Shown piece after piece: positions 1 to 8,936 of a DNA stretch of 64,000 bases. Source of the stretch: an uncultured Bacteroidia bacterium (GTDB taxonomy: Bacteria; Bacteroidota; Bacteroidia; Bacteroidales; UBA932). The notes under the pieces are model-generated. The model was not told the origin of the DNA. It saw only the letters and a list, made by a program, of their open reading frames with translations, and made no database searches. The position numbers and the translations under genes are program-made. Where the stretch lies: NCBI GenBank assembly GCA_902780935.1, contig CACZHP010000005.1:16644-80643 (forward strand), read 5' to 3'. Numbering within the stretch: position 1 is the first letter of the stretch; every line of letters begins with the position of its first letter.

Positions 1-1
1 A

Positions 2-577
2 GGCATCGAGGTTGCCTACGCCCTGAGGGACAAGGCGGACTTCCTGGGCGTTTCTCCCGCCGAGGTGCTCGCCGATGGTATGTTCAACTACGAAACCATA
101 ACCGATTTCCTGTTCCGCCAAGGTTCCCCGGATCTCACCGGCCTCTTCAAGGACTGCTTTGAAAGATATAACCGGCAGACCGGAGATTACCGTTCCTCCA
201 CCGTCGCTTTGATTCGTTCCCAAGGCCTGGACAACCTTGCCATTGTTTGCGGACAGCTCATATCAAATTATTCAGAAGCGATAGCGAACGCCCCTTACAC
301 GGATATCCAGAGATACTACCGGCAAAACCGCCACTATTTCTTCGACCTTGAGGACATTTTCGCTCAGTGCGGCGTCTCTGCCGACGAGATGAGCGCCCTT
401 CACAAGGCCCTGGACGATTGTGTGGTCTACAAGGCCGCTACCCCCTCTTTCATACATGCGTTCAACATCACGAACTATTCCGGGCTGAGCATGTATCTTC
501 CCTGCGCCGGCACGTCCCTGCTGAACTCCATCTATATGGACGAGCCTTGGAACAAGGCGGTCGGGTTGGTAAAATAA
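2..577 (+). CDS. Clostripain-like cysteine peptidase (family C11), C-terminal part
   Basis: The frame is open from the first bases of the window, so the 5' end and the catalytic His/Cys lie outside it. The visible ~190 residues begin GIEVAYALRDKADF and continue with SPAEVLADGMF, which matches the stretch after the catalytic cysteine in clostripain/C11 peptidases (IEVAYEL..ADY....EIL). The rest is helical, with a closing SGLSMYLP segment also typical of the family. C11 enzymes are secreted or surface cysteine endopeptidases that cleave after Arg or Lys. An internal GTG at 65 could be mistaken for a start, but the homology extends upstream of it. The family call is good; substrate and localisation cannot be judged from the fragment. 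Confidence 0.75.
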   Translation, partial: GIEVAYALRDKADFLGVSPAEVLADGMFNYETITDFLFRQGSPDLTGLFKDCFERYNRQTGDYRSSTVALIRSQGLDNLAIVCGQLISNYSEAIANAPYTDIQRYYRQNRHYFFDLEDIFAQCGVSADEMSALHKALDDCVVYKAATPSFIHAFNITNYSGLSMYLPCAGTSLLNSIYMDEPWNKAVGLVK

Positions 578-608
578 TTGCGCATTAAATAATTAATTCA
601 TATATTTG
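578..608 (+). promoter_or_regulatory. Bacteroidota-type promoter for rplY
   Basis: TTG at 578-580 and TATATTTG at 601-608 are separated by 20 bases, matching the Bacteroidota primary sigma consensus (TTTG, about 19-20 bases, TAnnTTTG). It sits just after the stop of the peptidase gene and about 90 bases before rplY, leaving a transcribed leader of roughly 80 bases. Confidence 0.65.
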
Positions 609-618
609 CGGCCGCTTT

Positions 619-667
619 AAAAGCGCGCGAAGCGCTTTTGGTGCGATGGGGCCCCGGCCATCCGGGG
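619..667 (+). promoter_or_regulatory. Two-hairpin 5' leader of rplY
   Basis: The leader holds two strong hairpins. The first has a perfect 8-bp stem (AAAAGCGC at 619-626 with GCGCTTTT at 632-639, loop of 5). The second has a 6-bp GC stem (CCCCGG 652-657 with CCGGGG 662-667, loop of 4). Neither is followed by a U tract, so they are not ordinary terminators. An autoregulatory ribosomal-protein leader is possible. No known family was recognised. Confidence 0.4.
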
Positions 668-695
668 TTGAGTAACACATTTTAATTATATTACA

Positions 696-1289
696 ATGAA
701 GCATTTTGAGCTTAACGGCAAAGTCCGTGAGGTCGGCAACAAAGCCGTCATCAAGGCCATCCGCAAGCAGGGTCTTGTCCCTTGCAACCTCTATGGCCAG
801 GGTATTGAGAATGTCCTTTTCACTGTCACAGACAAGGACCTCCAGGGTATCACCAACACCCCCAACTCCTACATCATCGACATCAAGCTTGATAACGGCA
901 AGGCCTACACCGCCGTCGTCCATGAGCTCCAGTTCCATCCCGTCAAGGACAACTGCCTCCATGTCGATTTCCTCGCCGTCTCTGAGGACAAGCCTATCGC
1001 GATCAAGGTTCCCGTGGTGGTCAGCGGCCATCCCGTGGGTGTCCAGAAAGGTGGAAAATTCGTTCTCGTGTCCAGGTTCATCAAGATCTGCGCCCTGATG
1101 AAGGATCTTCCCGACACTCTTGACGTCGATGTGACTTCTCTCGACATCGAGAAGAGGATTGTCGCCGGTGACATCAAGCTTGAGGGCGTCAGCGTGGTCT
1201 CCCCTAAGGACACCATCATCTGCACCGTCAAGGCCACCCGCAACATGTCAGCCCAGGTCGCTGATGAAGGTGCTGAGAGCGCTGAGTAA
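696..1289 (+). CDS. rplY: 50S ribosomal protein L25 / general stress protein Ctc
   Basis: L25 binds 5S rRNA in the large subunit. The 197-residue length is that of the long Ctc/TL5 form: an N-terminal 5S-binding beta-barrel (MKHFELNGKVR, then KQGLVPCNLYG) and a C-terminal Ctc domain (VPVVVSGHPVGVQKGG). The ATG at 696 follows a leader with two hairpins and a consensus promoter. The pth gene follows 37 bases after the stop, an arrangement found in many bacteria, so the two are probably cotranscribed. The acidic tail after residue 185 is normal. The call is secure. Confidence 0.95.
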   Translation: MKHFELNGKVREVGNKAVIKAIRKQGLVPCNLYGQGIENVLFTVTDKDLQGITNTPNSYIIDIKLDNGKAYTAVVHELQFHPVKDNCLHVDFLAVSEDKPIAIKVPVVVSGHPVGVQKGGKFVLVSRFIKICALMKDLPDTLDVDVTSLDIEKRIVAGDIKLEGVSVVSPKDTIICTVKATRNMSAQVADEGAESAE

Positions 1290-1326
1290 GCTGTTTTGCA
1301 AAAAACAGCCTGAAGTTGACCCTGGT

Positions 1327-1896
1327 ATGAACTATCTTGTCGCCGGCCTTGGTAACATTGGCGCCGAGTACGCTTCAACCAGACATAACATGGGTTTTAT
1401 GGTATTGGATGCCTGGTCCGAGGCATCCAATGCCGTTTTCAGCACCCAGAGATACGGAGACATAGCCGAGGTCAGCTTCAAGGGGCGGAAGTTCTATCTC
1501 CTGAAGCCGTCCACATACATGAATCTCAGCGGAAATGCCGTACGTTACTGGGTGGACAAACTCAAGCTGCCCCTTGAGAACCTTGTCGTGGTATGTGACG
1601 ACATCAACCTGCCGTTCGGCACTATCCGGATGCGCAAGAGCGGAAGTGACGGCGGGCACAACGGCTTGAGGGACATCGAATACAGATTGGGGACAACAGC
1701 ATGGTCCAGGATCAGGATAGGGGTCGGGAATGATTTCCATCCCGGGAGTCAAGTGGACTACGTTCTGGGCCAGTTCTCAGACGAGCAGAAAGCCGCCATC
1801 CCTGAGATTTGCGCGAAGGTGATCGAGGGGATAAAGAACTATTCGACCATAGGTCCCGACAGGGCGATGAACCTTCTCAACGCGAGGCAGAAGTAA
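1327..1896 (+). CDS. pth: Peptidyl-tRNA hydrolase
   Basis: The enzyme releases tRNA from prematurely dropped peptidyl-tRNAs. The 189-residue protein begins MNYLVAGLGNIGAEY with the family motif (GLGNxGxxYxxTRHNxGF), including the catalytic His in TRHNMGF. It also has KPSTYMNLSG and the DDINLPFG and GSDGGHNGL motifs. The frame is open upstream with another ATG at 1264, which would overlap rplY and add 21 poorly conserved residues; I chose 1327 because the fold starts there. A short inverted repeat (AAGCT...AGCTT) followed by a T run at 1911-1916 may end the rplY-pth transcript. Confidence 0.93.
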   Translation: MNYLVAGLGNIGAEYASTRHNMGFMVLDAWSEASNAVFSTQRYGDIAEVSFKGRKFYLLKPSTYMNLSGNAVRYWVDKLKLPLENLVVVCDDINLPFGTIRMRKSGSDGGHNGLRDIEYRLGTTAWSRIRIGVGNDFHPGSQVDYVLGQFSDEQKAAIPEICAKVIEGIKNYSTIGPDRAMNLLNARQK

Positions 1897-2029
1897 GCTG
1901 ATAATTAGCTTTTTTGCGTTTTTTATTTGTTTATTCCGTTTTTTTACATAAATTGCAAGGCGGAAGAAATTATAGGTGAAGAAAGTACAAAACATTATAT
2001 ATCAACTATTCACTAAATTTTTATAAGAA

Positions 2030-2206
2030 ATGGAAAAGCTTGTCGCACAAATCAAGGCCGAGATTGAGGCTTTCGTCGTGAATGCTGACGCTCAGGTTGA
2101 AAAGGGTAACAAGGCTGCTGGCGCCCGTGCCCGCAAGGCCGCTCTTGATCTCATGAAGGATCTCAAGGAGTTCAGGAAAGTTTCCGTCGCCGAAGCTAAG
2201 AAGTAA
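2030..2206 (+). CDS. Histone H1-like nucleoid protein
   Basis: A 58-residue lysine- and alanine-rich protein starting MEKLVAQIKAEIEAF and ending FRKVSVAEAKK. This is the small histone H1-like/Hc1 family common in Bacteroidota, thought to bind DNA. It stands alone, 133 bases after pth in an AT-rich gap, and is followed directly by a GC hairpin with a T run. Length and ending are typical for the family. Binding to DNA is family knowledge; nothing in the context says more. Confidence 0.85.
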   Translation: MEKLVAQIKAEIEAFVVNADAQVEKGNKAAGARARKAALDLMKDLKEFRKVSVAEAKK

Positions 2207-2228
2207 TTCACTGCCAAACTCTTACAAG

Positions 2229-2255
2229 CGGCCGCCGTCCAGGGGGCCGTTTTTT
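2229..2255 (+). terminator. Rho-independent terminator after the histone H1-like gene
   Basis: CGGCC (2229-2233) pairs with GGCCG (2245-2249), followed by six T. It ends only five bases before the ATG of the next gene, so that gene's promoter is weak, overlapping or absent, and read-through may feed it. Confidence 0.6.
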
Positions 2256-2259
2256 GTTG

Positions 2260-4392
2260 ATGAGACGGGTATTTCTGATAACATTATTGTCGGTTCTCGC
2301 CTATGCCCACGCCGCCGGGTCAAATCCCAGGAAGGGTACTTTCCTCATGCTCCAGCCTGACGGAACGTCCTTTATGGCAAGGCTCCATGGCGACGAGTTC
2401 ATGAAGGTCCTGACCACTTCCGACGGATATGCCGTAACCAAAGGAACTGACGGATATTACTATTACGCTTCTTTCCTGCCTGACGGATCACGTGTGAGTT
2501 CAGGTCACAAGGTCGGAAGCGACGCTCCCTCCTCCGCCCTCGACGCTAGCCGGGCCATCCCTTGGAGAGCCCTCAGGAGCAACGCGTCACGACTGCGGAT
2601 GGACAGGCGGTATGCCTTGAGGTCGCAGCCTGGGACAAGAGCCGCCTCTTCCCAAAAGCACTGCATAGTCATCCTTGTGCAATTCCCCGACATCAGTTTC
2701 ATAGGTGGGGAGTCAAGACGCTCGGACTTTGAGACAATTATAAATAAGGAAGGGGCAAACAGCGTCCTGGGCTATTTCAAAGATCAGTTCCAAGGTCAAT
2801 ACGAGTTCGAATTCGATATCGGCCCTATCGTGACAGTTTCAAGGAATCATGATTACTACGGGAAGAACGAGGACGACAAGGCCGGTCAGGATTCCAACCC
2901 CCAGGAACTTGTACGGGAGGCCTGCACCCTGTCTGATTCAGAGGTCGATTTCTCCCGATATGATGATGACGGAGACGGTGTTGTTGACAATGTCTTCGTG
3001 ATAGTGGCGGGGAAAAGCGAGGCTGAGGGAGCGGACTCGGATTGCATGTGGCCTCACCAATGGTACGTTCCGAACCTTAACCTGGACGGGAAAAGAATTC
3101 GCTCATATGCCCTGTCCACGGAACTGACTGTCAAGAGCCAGAACAGTTCCGGACAACTTGTCTGGGGTCTTTGCTCAATCGGACCGTTCTGCCATGAATA
3201 TGCCCACATCCTCGGCCTGGAGGACTACTACGACACCGACGAGGAAGGAAGCGGGGGTATTTCCAAAGGGATGTGGGACTCCACAGCCCTTATGGACGGG
3301 GGCAACTTCAACGACAACGGGGCCACTCCCCCGTACCTGAACGCCCTTGACAGGCATATTCTCGGGATTGGAAGGCCAGAGGAGATGAAACTCGGATCCG
3401 TGACTCTTGAGCCGGTAAACCGTAACGGGCGCTATCTTATACTGGAGAATCCCTCGAACCCGGAGGAATTCTTCATATTCGAATGCAGGACAAATAAAGG
3501 ATGGGATGCCTTCATTGGAGGAGCCGGTCTGGCCATCTATCATGTGGACATGAGCCAGAACGAGGCCGGGTACTCTGATGATGCCGGGAAAGTCGTGACA
3601 GCCAATTACCGTTGGGAGAACAACGAGATCAACTGTAATCCCTCCTTTGAGTGTGCCGACATGATCGAGACCTCCTCCTCGGCCATGGATGTGAGACAGG
3701 CCTTTTTCCCCTACAAGACAATAACCTCTTTCAACCAGAATTCCTCCCCGGCTTTCAAGTTCAATGACGGGACAATATCTCCTTTCGCCATCTCAGGGAT
3801 AAAGATCAGCGGAGAGAATGTCAGTTTCAGGGTCTATAACAGCTCAGACATAGTTCCCACGGCTACAGACGTGGTCACCGAAGTGTACCAGGACGCGGCC
3901 ATCCTGACTTGGGATTCAGACATTGAAGGATATTCAGGAGACGCCACGGTCTCCTGGGGCAAAACTTCCGGGAGCATGAAGACAGAGAGGGTGAGCCCCT
4001 ATGCCGATGGTAAATATTCAATCACATTGGAGGGACTCTCCCCTACCACCGCCTACACTGTCAATATCTCTTTCGAGAGAAATGAAGTGATAGGAGACAC
4101 AGTCACAAGCGATTTCCTCACTAAAGCCCTGCAATCAGATGGCAAACCTTTCATCTATCTGGAATATCTTTCAGGAATAAGAAGCGGAGGTGTATTCCCC
4201 GCGGGGACAGGACTACCGCTCAGAGTTTATAACGCTGTCGGGGAAAAAATCAGCTGGAGCTATGACGGAACCACGGTCCAGACTGACGACAGCGGGTACT
4301 TCCACCCCACAAAATCCGGAATCCTCAAAGCCGTAGTTTACCATTCTGACGGTTCGCAAGATATTCTATATAAAGAGATTATCATTCAATGA
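2260..4392 (+). CDS. Secreted M6-type (immune inhibitor A-like) metalloprotease with fibronectin-III-like tail
   Basis: The start is the ATG at 2260; TTG codons just upstream lie in the terminator tail. Residues 1-20 form a signal peptide (MRRVFLITLLSVLAYAHA). The zinc site HEYAH is near residue 312, followed by ILGLEDYYD, as in the M6 family that degrades host or environmental proteins. A calcium-binding-like DDDGDGVVDNVF run precedes it. From about residue 540 a fibronectin-III-like domain follows (AAILTWDS... TAYTVNISFERN), and the protein ends in a short beta-rich C-terminal segment. The stop overlaps the next start (ATGA), so the two are translationally coupled. The substrate is unknown. 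Confidence 0.85.
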   Translation: MRRVFLITLLSVLAYAHAAGSNPRKGTFLMLQPDGTSFMARLHGDEFMKVLTTSDGYAVTKGTDGYYYYASFLPDGSRVSSGHKVGSDAPSSALDASRAIPWRALRSNASRLRMDRRYALRSQPGTRAASSQKHCIVILVQFPDISFIGGESRRSDFETIINKEGANSVLGYFKDQFQGQYEFEFDIGPIVTVSRNHDYYGKNEDDKAGQDSNPQELVREACTLSDSEVDFSRYDDDGDGVVDNVFVIVAGKSEAEGADSDCMWPHQWYVPNLNLDGKRIRSYALSTELTVKSQNSSGQLVWGLCSIGPFCHEYAHILGLEDYYDTDEEGSGGISKGMWDSTALMDGGNFNDNGATPPYLNALDRHILGIGRPEEMKLGSVTLEPVNRNGRYLILENPSNPEEFFIFECRTNKGWDAFIGGAGLAIYHVDMSQNEAGYSDDAGKVVTANYRWENNEINCNPSFECADMIETSSSAMDVRQAFFPYKTITSFNQNSSPAFKFNDGTISPFAISGIKISGENVSFRVYNSSDIVPTATDVVTEVYQDAAILTWDSDIEGYSGDATVSWGKTSGSMKTERVSPYADGKYSITLEGLSPTTAYTVNISFERNEVIGDTVTSDFLTKALQSDGKPFIYLEYLSGIRSGGVFPAGTGLPLRVYNAVGEKISWSYDGTTVQTDDSGYFHPTKSGILKAVVYHSDGSQDILYKEIIIQ

Positions 4393-4808
4393 AAAACATC
4401 GCTCTCTCCATAATCCCAGTTATCCTGGCGATGGTTCTGGCCACCTCGTGCAACAGGATCCTGGAGCCGGACAGCACATTTGTCGGGAGCTCCAACATCG
4501 AGCTGACCGTAGCAGGTAACGTGATTCATAAATACGACCCTGCATCCTGGCAGCTCGGTTACAATCCCTCAAGGAAAGAGTTCAGGGTTTTCGACGACCC
4601 GATGAAAAATTACTACACCGTCACCTGCTCGGCCATCCCTTCCTCTACAGGACAGAAATTGGAAGCCACAGTGACCTGGTCCTCAGGCAGTTCCACACAG
4701 TCAACAAAGGGCAAGTTCGAGGTCGCCAAAGCCCAGGGCGACACCTACTGGCTCTGGTGCGGAGACAAAAAGAGCCCCGTAGGTGTCACGGTACGTATTC
4801 TAAAGTAA
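4389..4808 (+). CDS. Small lipoprotein coupled to the M6 protease
   Basis: The 139-residue protein has a lipoprotein signal peptide with lipobox LATSC (Cys near 21). The rest is beta-rich with no family I recognise. It overlaps the protease stop by four bases, which implies coordinated synthesis. A function with the protease, such as binding or inhibiting it, is a guess from position only. A strong bidirectional terminator follows. Confidence 0.7.
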   Translation: MKNIALSIIPVILAMVLATSCNRILEPDSTFVGSSNIELTVAGNVIHKYDPASWQLGYNPSRKEFRVFDDPMKNYYTVTCSAIPSSTGQKLEATVTWSSGSSTQSTKGKFEVAKAQGDTYWLWCGDKKSPVGVTVRILK

Positions 4809-4841
4809 ACCATAACTTATTGGTAGTTAACACTTAACAAA

Positions 4842-4870
4842 AAACGCGTAGTCAAAAAGACTACGCGTTT
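4842..4870. terminator. Bidirectional terminator between the lipoprotein gene and tpiA
   Basis: A 12-bp perfect stem (AAACGCGTAGTC at 4842-4853 with GACTACGCGTTT at 4859-4870) with a loop of five A. A or T runs on both sides let it serve both converging transcripts. A very similar GCGTAG stem occurs at 8904-8936. Confidence 0.85.
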
Positions 4871-4908
4871 TTCATATTTGCTTAACTATCAAATATTTCC
4901 GAAATGGA

Positions 4909-5664
4909 TTAATAGCTCTGGGCGATGGCGATGAAGTCATCGGCCTTGAGGGCGGCGCCACCGATCAGTCCACCATCGATGTCCTTCTGGGCGAAGAGTT
5001 CCTTGGCGTTGGAAGGCTTGCAACTTCCACCGTAGAGGATGGTGGTGTCCTCAGCGACAGTCTCACCGAACTTGCCGCAAAGGACCTTGCGGATGCAAGC
5101 GTGGATCTCCTCAGCCTGCTCGGCTGTGGCGGTCTTTCCGGTACCGATGGCCCAGACGGGCTCGTAGGCGACGACGATCTTAGCCATGTCCTCAGCGGTG
5201 AACTGGAACAGGACGTTCTCGATCTGGCTGGTGACGACCTCGAAATGCTTTCCGGCCTCTCTCTCGTCGAGATTCTCACCGACGCAAAGGATGACACCAA
5301 GACCAGCGCCGAGGGCGAGCTTGACCTTCTCGACAAGTTTCTCGTCAGTCTCACCATAGTACTGCCTTCTCTCTGAGTGACCGAGGATGGTCCACTGGCA
5401 ACCGACGGAAGTCAGCATGCCGACTGAGACCTCACCAGTGTAAGCGCCCTTCTCATGGTCAGCGCAGTTCTGCGCGGAGACCTCAACCTTGGAACCCTTG
5501 ACAGCCTCGGCGACAGCGCAGAGGTGGGTGAAAGGAGCGGCGACGATAAGTCCCACATTCTCGGGAGTCTCAACTGATTTGGCGGCAACAGCCTTGGCGA
5601 GTTCAATGCCTTCCTGGAGGTTGGTGTTCATCTTCCAGTTACCGGCGACGATTTTCTTTCTCAT
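4909..5664 (-). CDS. tpiA: Triosephosphate isomerase
   Basis: Interconverts dihydroxyacetone phosphate and glyceraldehyde 3-phosphate in glycolysis. The 251-residue TIM barrel shows every key element: N-terminal [10 protein letters not shown] with the catalytic Lys, the electrophilic His in GHSERR, the catalytic Glu in [15 protein letters not shown], and the phosphate-binding GGSCKPSN and [10 protein letters not shown] loops. It is monocistronic on the minus strand and shares a 110-base upstream region with tyrS. Confidence 0.97.
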   Translation of the reverse strand: MRKKIVAGNWKMNTNLQEGIELAKAVAAKSVETPENVGLIVAAPFTHLCAVAEAVKGSKVEVSAQNCADHEKGAYTGEVSVGMLTSVGCQWTILGHSERRQYYGETDEKLVEKVKLALGAGLGVILCVGENLDEREAGKHFEVVTSQIENVLFQFTAEDMAKIVVAYEPVWAIGTGKTATAEQAEEIHACIRKVLCGKFGETVAEDTTILYGGSCKPSNAKELFAQKDIDGGLIGGAALKADDFIAIAQSY

Positions 5665-5706
5665 GTTCTTTGATATTCTTTAGATTGTTAATTTCGTAAC
5701 AGCCTG

Positions 5707-5725
5707 CAAATTTAACTTATTTTTG
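5707..5725. promoter_or_regulatory. Back-to-back -7 boxes between tpiA and tyrS
   Basis: On the minus strand TAAATTTG (5714 down to 5707) and on the plus strand TATTTTTG (5718-5725) both fit TAnnTTTG and face away from each other. They would serve tpiA and tyrS. Neither has a perfect TTG at the expected distance. Confidence 0.45.
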
Positions 5726-5774
5726 CCTAAATTCGCGAGATTTAAAGAACAAAAAGAAAACATACTATAAGAAG

Positions 5775-7067
5775 ATGAAAAATTTCGTAGAGGAACTTAA
5801 GTGGAGAGGCATGATCCAGGACATCATGCCCGGGACTGAGGAGAAACTCATGGAAGGCCCGCAGGCGGCTTATGTCGGTATTGACCCGACAGCTGACTCC
5901 CTGCACATCGGTCACCTTGTCAGCATAATGATCCTGAAGCACTTCCAGCAATGCGGGCATAAGCCTATCGCCCTCATTGGTGGTGCCACGGGCATGATTG
6001 GCGACCCGTCGATGAAGTCCCAGGAGAGAAAGCTTCTCGACGAGGAGACTTTGAAGCACAACATCGAGGGAATCCGTGCCCAGCTCTCCAAGATCCTGGA
6101 CTTCGATTCCGACGCCCCGAACAAGGCCGAGCTTGTCAACAACTATGAGTGGATGAAGGGATATTCCTTCCTCAATTTCATCCGCGACATCGGCAAGCAT
6201 ATCACCGTCAACTACATGATGGCGAAGGATTCCGTCAAGAAGCGCCTTTCAGACGAGTCACGCGAGGGCATGTCCTTCACCGAGTTCAGCTACCAGCTCC
6301 TTCAGGGATATGACTATCTCTGGCTCTATGAGCACAAGGGCTGCCGCCTCCAGCTTGGTGGAAGCGACCAGTGGGGCAATATCACCACCGGTACCGAGCT
6401 GATCCGCAGGATCCTTGGCAAAACCGACGCTTTCGCCCTCACCTGCCCTCTCGTGAAGAAGGCCGACGGCACAAAGTTCGGAAAGACAGAGAAGGGTAAC
6501 ATCTGGCTCGACCCGGAGAAGACCTCCCCCTACGAGTTCTACCAGTTCTGGCTCAATGTCAGCGACGAGGACGCCGAGAGGTACATCAAGATATTCACTA
6601 TGCTGGATAAGGAGACCATTGACGCCGCTATCGCCGAGCATCGCGCTGATCCTGGCCGCAGGACCCTCCAGCAGCTCCTTGCGAAGGAGATCACCACGAC
6701 AATTCACGGGGCCGCTGAATATGAGAACGCCGTCTCCGCTTCCAAGATGCTCTTCGGCAACTCCACTTCCGACGAGCTCCGCAAGCTTGACGAGAAGACT
6801 TTCCTGGCGGTTTTCGCCGGTGTTCCGACGTTCGATGTCCCCCGCTCGGAACTGCCTTGCGACATCCTTGACTTCCTCGCTGTGAAGACGCAGGTTTTCC
6901 CTTCAAAGGGCGAGGCCAGGAAGATGACCGTCGGAAATGGCGTGTCGATCAACAAGGACAAGGTCACTGATCCCGCATACCAGATCTCCGAGGCTGACAT
7001 TGTGGACGGGAAATATATCCTTGCCCAGAAAGGTAAGAAGAACTACTTCATAATCAATATTATATAA
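5775..7067 (+). CDS. tyrS: Tyrosyl-tRNA synthetase
   Basis: Class I aminoacyl-tRNA synthetase charging tRNA-Tyr. The 430-residue protein has the HIGH signature in DSLHIGHL, the tyrosine-binding stretch [15 protein letters not shown] and [10 protein letters not shown], and a KMSKS-type loop [12 protein letters not shown]. The C-terminal S4 RNA-binding domain begins about residue 360 ([23 protein letters not shown]). The stop is two bases before rbfA, so the two form a translation-related operon. Confidence 0.96.
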   Translation: MKNFVEELKWRGMIQDIMPGTEEKLMEGPQAAYVGIDPTADSLHIGHLVSIMILKHFQQCGHKPIALIGGATGMIGDPSMKSQERKLLDEETLKHNIEGIRAQLSKILDFDSDAPNKAELVNNYEWMKGYSFLNFIRDIGKHITVNYMMAKDSVKKRLSDESREGMSFTEFSYQLLQGYDYLWLYEHKGCRLQLGGSDQWGNITTGTELIRRILGKTDAFALTCPLVKKADGTKFGKTEKGNIWLDPEKTSPYEFYQFWLNVSDEDAERYIKIFTMLDKETIDAAIAEHRADPGRRTLQQLLAKEITTTIHGAAEYENAVSASKMLFGNSTSDELRKLDEKTFLAVFAGVPTFDVPRSELPCDILDFLAVKTQVFPSKGEARKMTVGNGVSINKDKVTDPAYQISEADIVDGKYILAQKGKKNYFIINII

Positions 7068-7069
7068 TT

Positions 7070-7417
7070 ATGGAAAGACAGGCCACGACAAGACAGCTCA
7101 AGGTCGCCCGGGAGATTCAGAAGGATCTTGCCGAGATCATACGGAGCAAAGGCATGGCCTTCTTCGGAGGAGCCATGGTGACGGTCAGTGAGGTACGGGT
7201 CAGCCCGGACCTCTCGATCGCGAAAACCTATGTCAGCATATTCCCTTCTTCCAAGCAGGAAGAGGCGATGAAGACCCTCAATGACAACATGGGAGAGATC
7301 CGCGGGGCTCTCGGCCGCCAGATCGGCCGCCAGCTTCGGATAGTTCCCGAGATCGTCTATTACCTCGACACAACTCTCGACTACGCCGAGCACATCGAGG
7401 AACTGCTGAAGAAATAA
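7070..7417 (+). CDS. rbfA: Ribosome-binding factor A
   Basis: A 115-residue KH-type protein that binds free 30S subunits during late 16S rRNA maturation. It has the family features: an N-terminal helix TTRQLKVAREIQKDLAEII, VRVSPDLSIAKTYVSIF, and the C-terminal YYLDTTLDYAEHIEELL. It begins two bases after tyrS and is followed nine bases later by a thioredoxin-like gene. Confidence 0.93.
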   Translation: MERQATTRQLKVAREIQKDLAEIIRSKGMAFFGGAMVTVSEVRVSPDLSIAKTYVSIFPSSKQEEAMKTLNDNMGEIRGALGRQIGRQLRIVPEIVYYLDTTLDYAEHIEELLKK

Positions 7418-7426
7418 TCCCACTCT

Positions 7427-7825
7427 ATGAGAAAGGTTTCAGCGATAATCATTGCGGCTTTCCTCATGATCGCCGCTCAAGCACAGGAAAGGCTTATCCC
7501 GCTGAAGTACATTCAGGACAAGGAGAAGCCAACTTTGGTCATGTTCACCGCATCTTGGTGCGGGCCATGCAAGTACATGAAGGAGTCCGTCATGAAGGAA
7601 TCGAAAGTGAAAAAGGTACTTGATGGGTTCAACGTACTGCTTCTTGATGTCGATCAGAATGACGGTAAAGTATTTTCAGAGAGGTTCATCCCTATGGGTT
7701 ACAAAGGCTCTATCCCCTATTTCGCCATTCTGGACAAGTCCGGAAAAGTAATTGACACATTGCTCGGCTCCGTCAAGCAGAAGGAGTTCCTCGCGTTCTT
7801 GTCAAAGGCTGAAGAGGAGAAATGA
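7427..7825 (+). CDS. Exported thioredoxin-like protein
   Basis: The 132-residue protein starts with a signal peptide (MRKVSAIIIAAFLMIAAQAQ) and carries a thioredoxin fold with the redox pair in TASWCGPCKYMK (around residues 45-48). The cis-proline loop is GSIPYFAIL. It should act as a periplasmic thiol-disulfide oxidoreductase or reductant. The stop overlaps the next start by four bases (ATGA), so it is coupled to a second protein with a thioredoxin-like N-terminus lacking the CxxC. Confidence 0.85.
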   Translation: MRKVSAIIIAAFLMIAAQAQERLIPLKYIQDKEKPTLVMFTASWCGPCKYMKESVMKESKVKKVLDGFNVLLLDVDQNDGKVFSERFIPMGYKGSIPYFAILDKSGKVIDTLLGSVKQKEFLAFLSKAEEEK

Positions 7826-8718
7826 TTGGAAGGAAACTGGTTATCGCATTAGCGACGGCATTGATCTGCAATCTCGCGTCAGGCCAGGTGTCCAATCCCA
7901 GGAACCTTAAAGTCCTGTGCTTTGGAAATTCCAGCCACATCATGTTCGTGGATTTTAAGGAAGCCATTGACACATCGGAAGTTCTGAAGACAGAGGCGAC
8001 CACATACAATCTCGAGACAGTCGATCCTGACAATCCCGGAGAATTCGCCACGTATCTTCCAGTCGCACGGGCTTTCCCTTGTTTCATCGCCCTGAACCAG
8101 TCAGGAGACTACCTCGCTAATCTTACCGGATTCGTCGATCCCGAGGAACTCATGAGTTTTTTCAGCAAATTGGACACACTGAGTTCAGAGCCTTATTCCA
8201 AGGAGTCGATGGAGAATCTTTATAAGAAGTGGCGCAAGAAGATCAAGAAAACAGAACGGTATAATAATATGATCGCCGCCGGAAGGTTTTATGATTTCCA
8301 AGTTGGCGGAGGCTACGCTTTCCTTTCCGGGGATGCCGTGGAAAACCGTTCTGGTTTCGCGATGACCGCCGGCATGTCTTTCAGGCAGCATATTAAAGGA
8401 ACCAGATTGTTCCTATGCGCGGGTCCCGCATTGGACTGTCTCCCCAAGAAGGAATTCAGACTTAGGCTGCCTGTCGATGCGGAACTCTTTCTCGGCAGGA
8501 CATATCCGATTGACTGGAGAGTCAGGGCAGGAGCCTGGGGAGGTTATTCATTGAATAATTGGGATGCGGGCTTGAGTACCTCGATCGTCGCGGAAATGGG
8601 ATCCTTTGACTTCTCGATCGGGTATGTTCGAGGATTGATTGACAGGAATCCTGCAGCTGAAACATCATCTTTCAGCAACATGGTCATCGCCAGCATCAGG
8701 CTGAGAATAGGAGACTAA
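7822..8718 (+). CDS. Thioredoxin-like domain fused to a beta-rich, barrel-like C-terminus
   Basis: After a signal peptide (MIGRKLVIALATALICNLASG), residues 25-120 resemble a thioredoxin fold without CxxC: a cis-Pro-like segment ARAFPCFIALNQSGDYL and then GFVDPEELMSFFSKL. From about residue 150 the sequence becomes alternating and aromatic (YAFLSG..., MTAGMSFRQHI, VRAGAWGGYSLNNW), ending in IASIRLRIGD, which resembles outer-membrane beta-barrel strands. I do not know a named family. Coupling to the preceding thioredoxin suggests a shared redox or envelope role; this is inference. Confidence 0.6.
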   Translation: MIGRKLVIALATALICNLASGQVSNPRNLKVLCFGNSSHIMFVDFKEAIDTSEVLKTEATTYNLETVDPDNPGEFATYLPVARAFPCFIALNQSGDYLANLTGFVDPEELMSFFSKLDTLSSEPYSKESMENLYKKWRKKIKKTERYNNMIAAGRFYDFQVGGGYAFLSGDAVENRSGFAMTAGMSFRQHIKGTRLFLCAGPALDCLPKKEFRLRLPVDAELFLGRTYPIDWRVRAGAWGGYSLNNWDAGLSTSIVAEMGSFDFSIGYVRGLIDRNPAAETSSFSNMVIASIRLRIGD

Positions 8719-8903
8719 AGTCTTCAAGCGCAGAATGGGGGGGCTAGGAGATAAAGCCAAAGTTTACAAACCTAGGCCTTGAGGACATGCCAGAAGGGTG
8801 CCTGAGGCGGCGTTTTGGGTGGCGAGAGAGGCTACAAATGAGTGGTCTCGCCATGGGCAACTTGAGCGTTTTTGAGAAGTATCTAATAATCAACATTTTA
8901 CAG

Positions 8904-8936
8904 AAAAATGCGTAGTTTAATTAGCTACGCATTTTT
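8904..8936 (+). terminator. Terminator downstream of the thioredoxin pair
   Basis: AAAAATGCGTAG (8904-8915) pairs with CTACGCATTTTT (8925-8936), loop of nine, with T residues at the 3' side and A residues at the 5' side. The stem resembles the terminator at 4842-4870. It lies 185 bases after the last stop. Confidence 0.75.
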
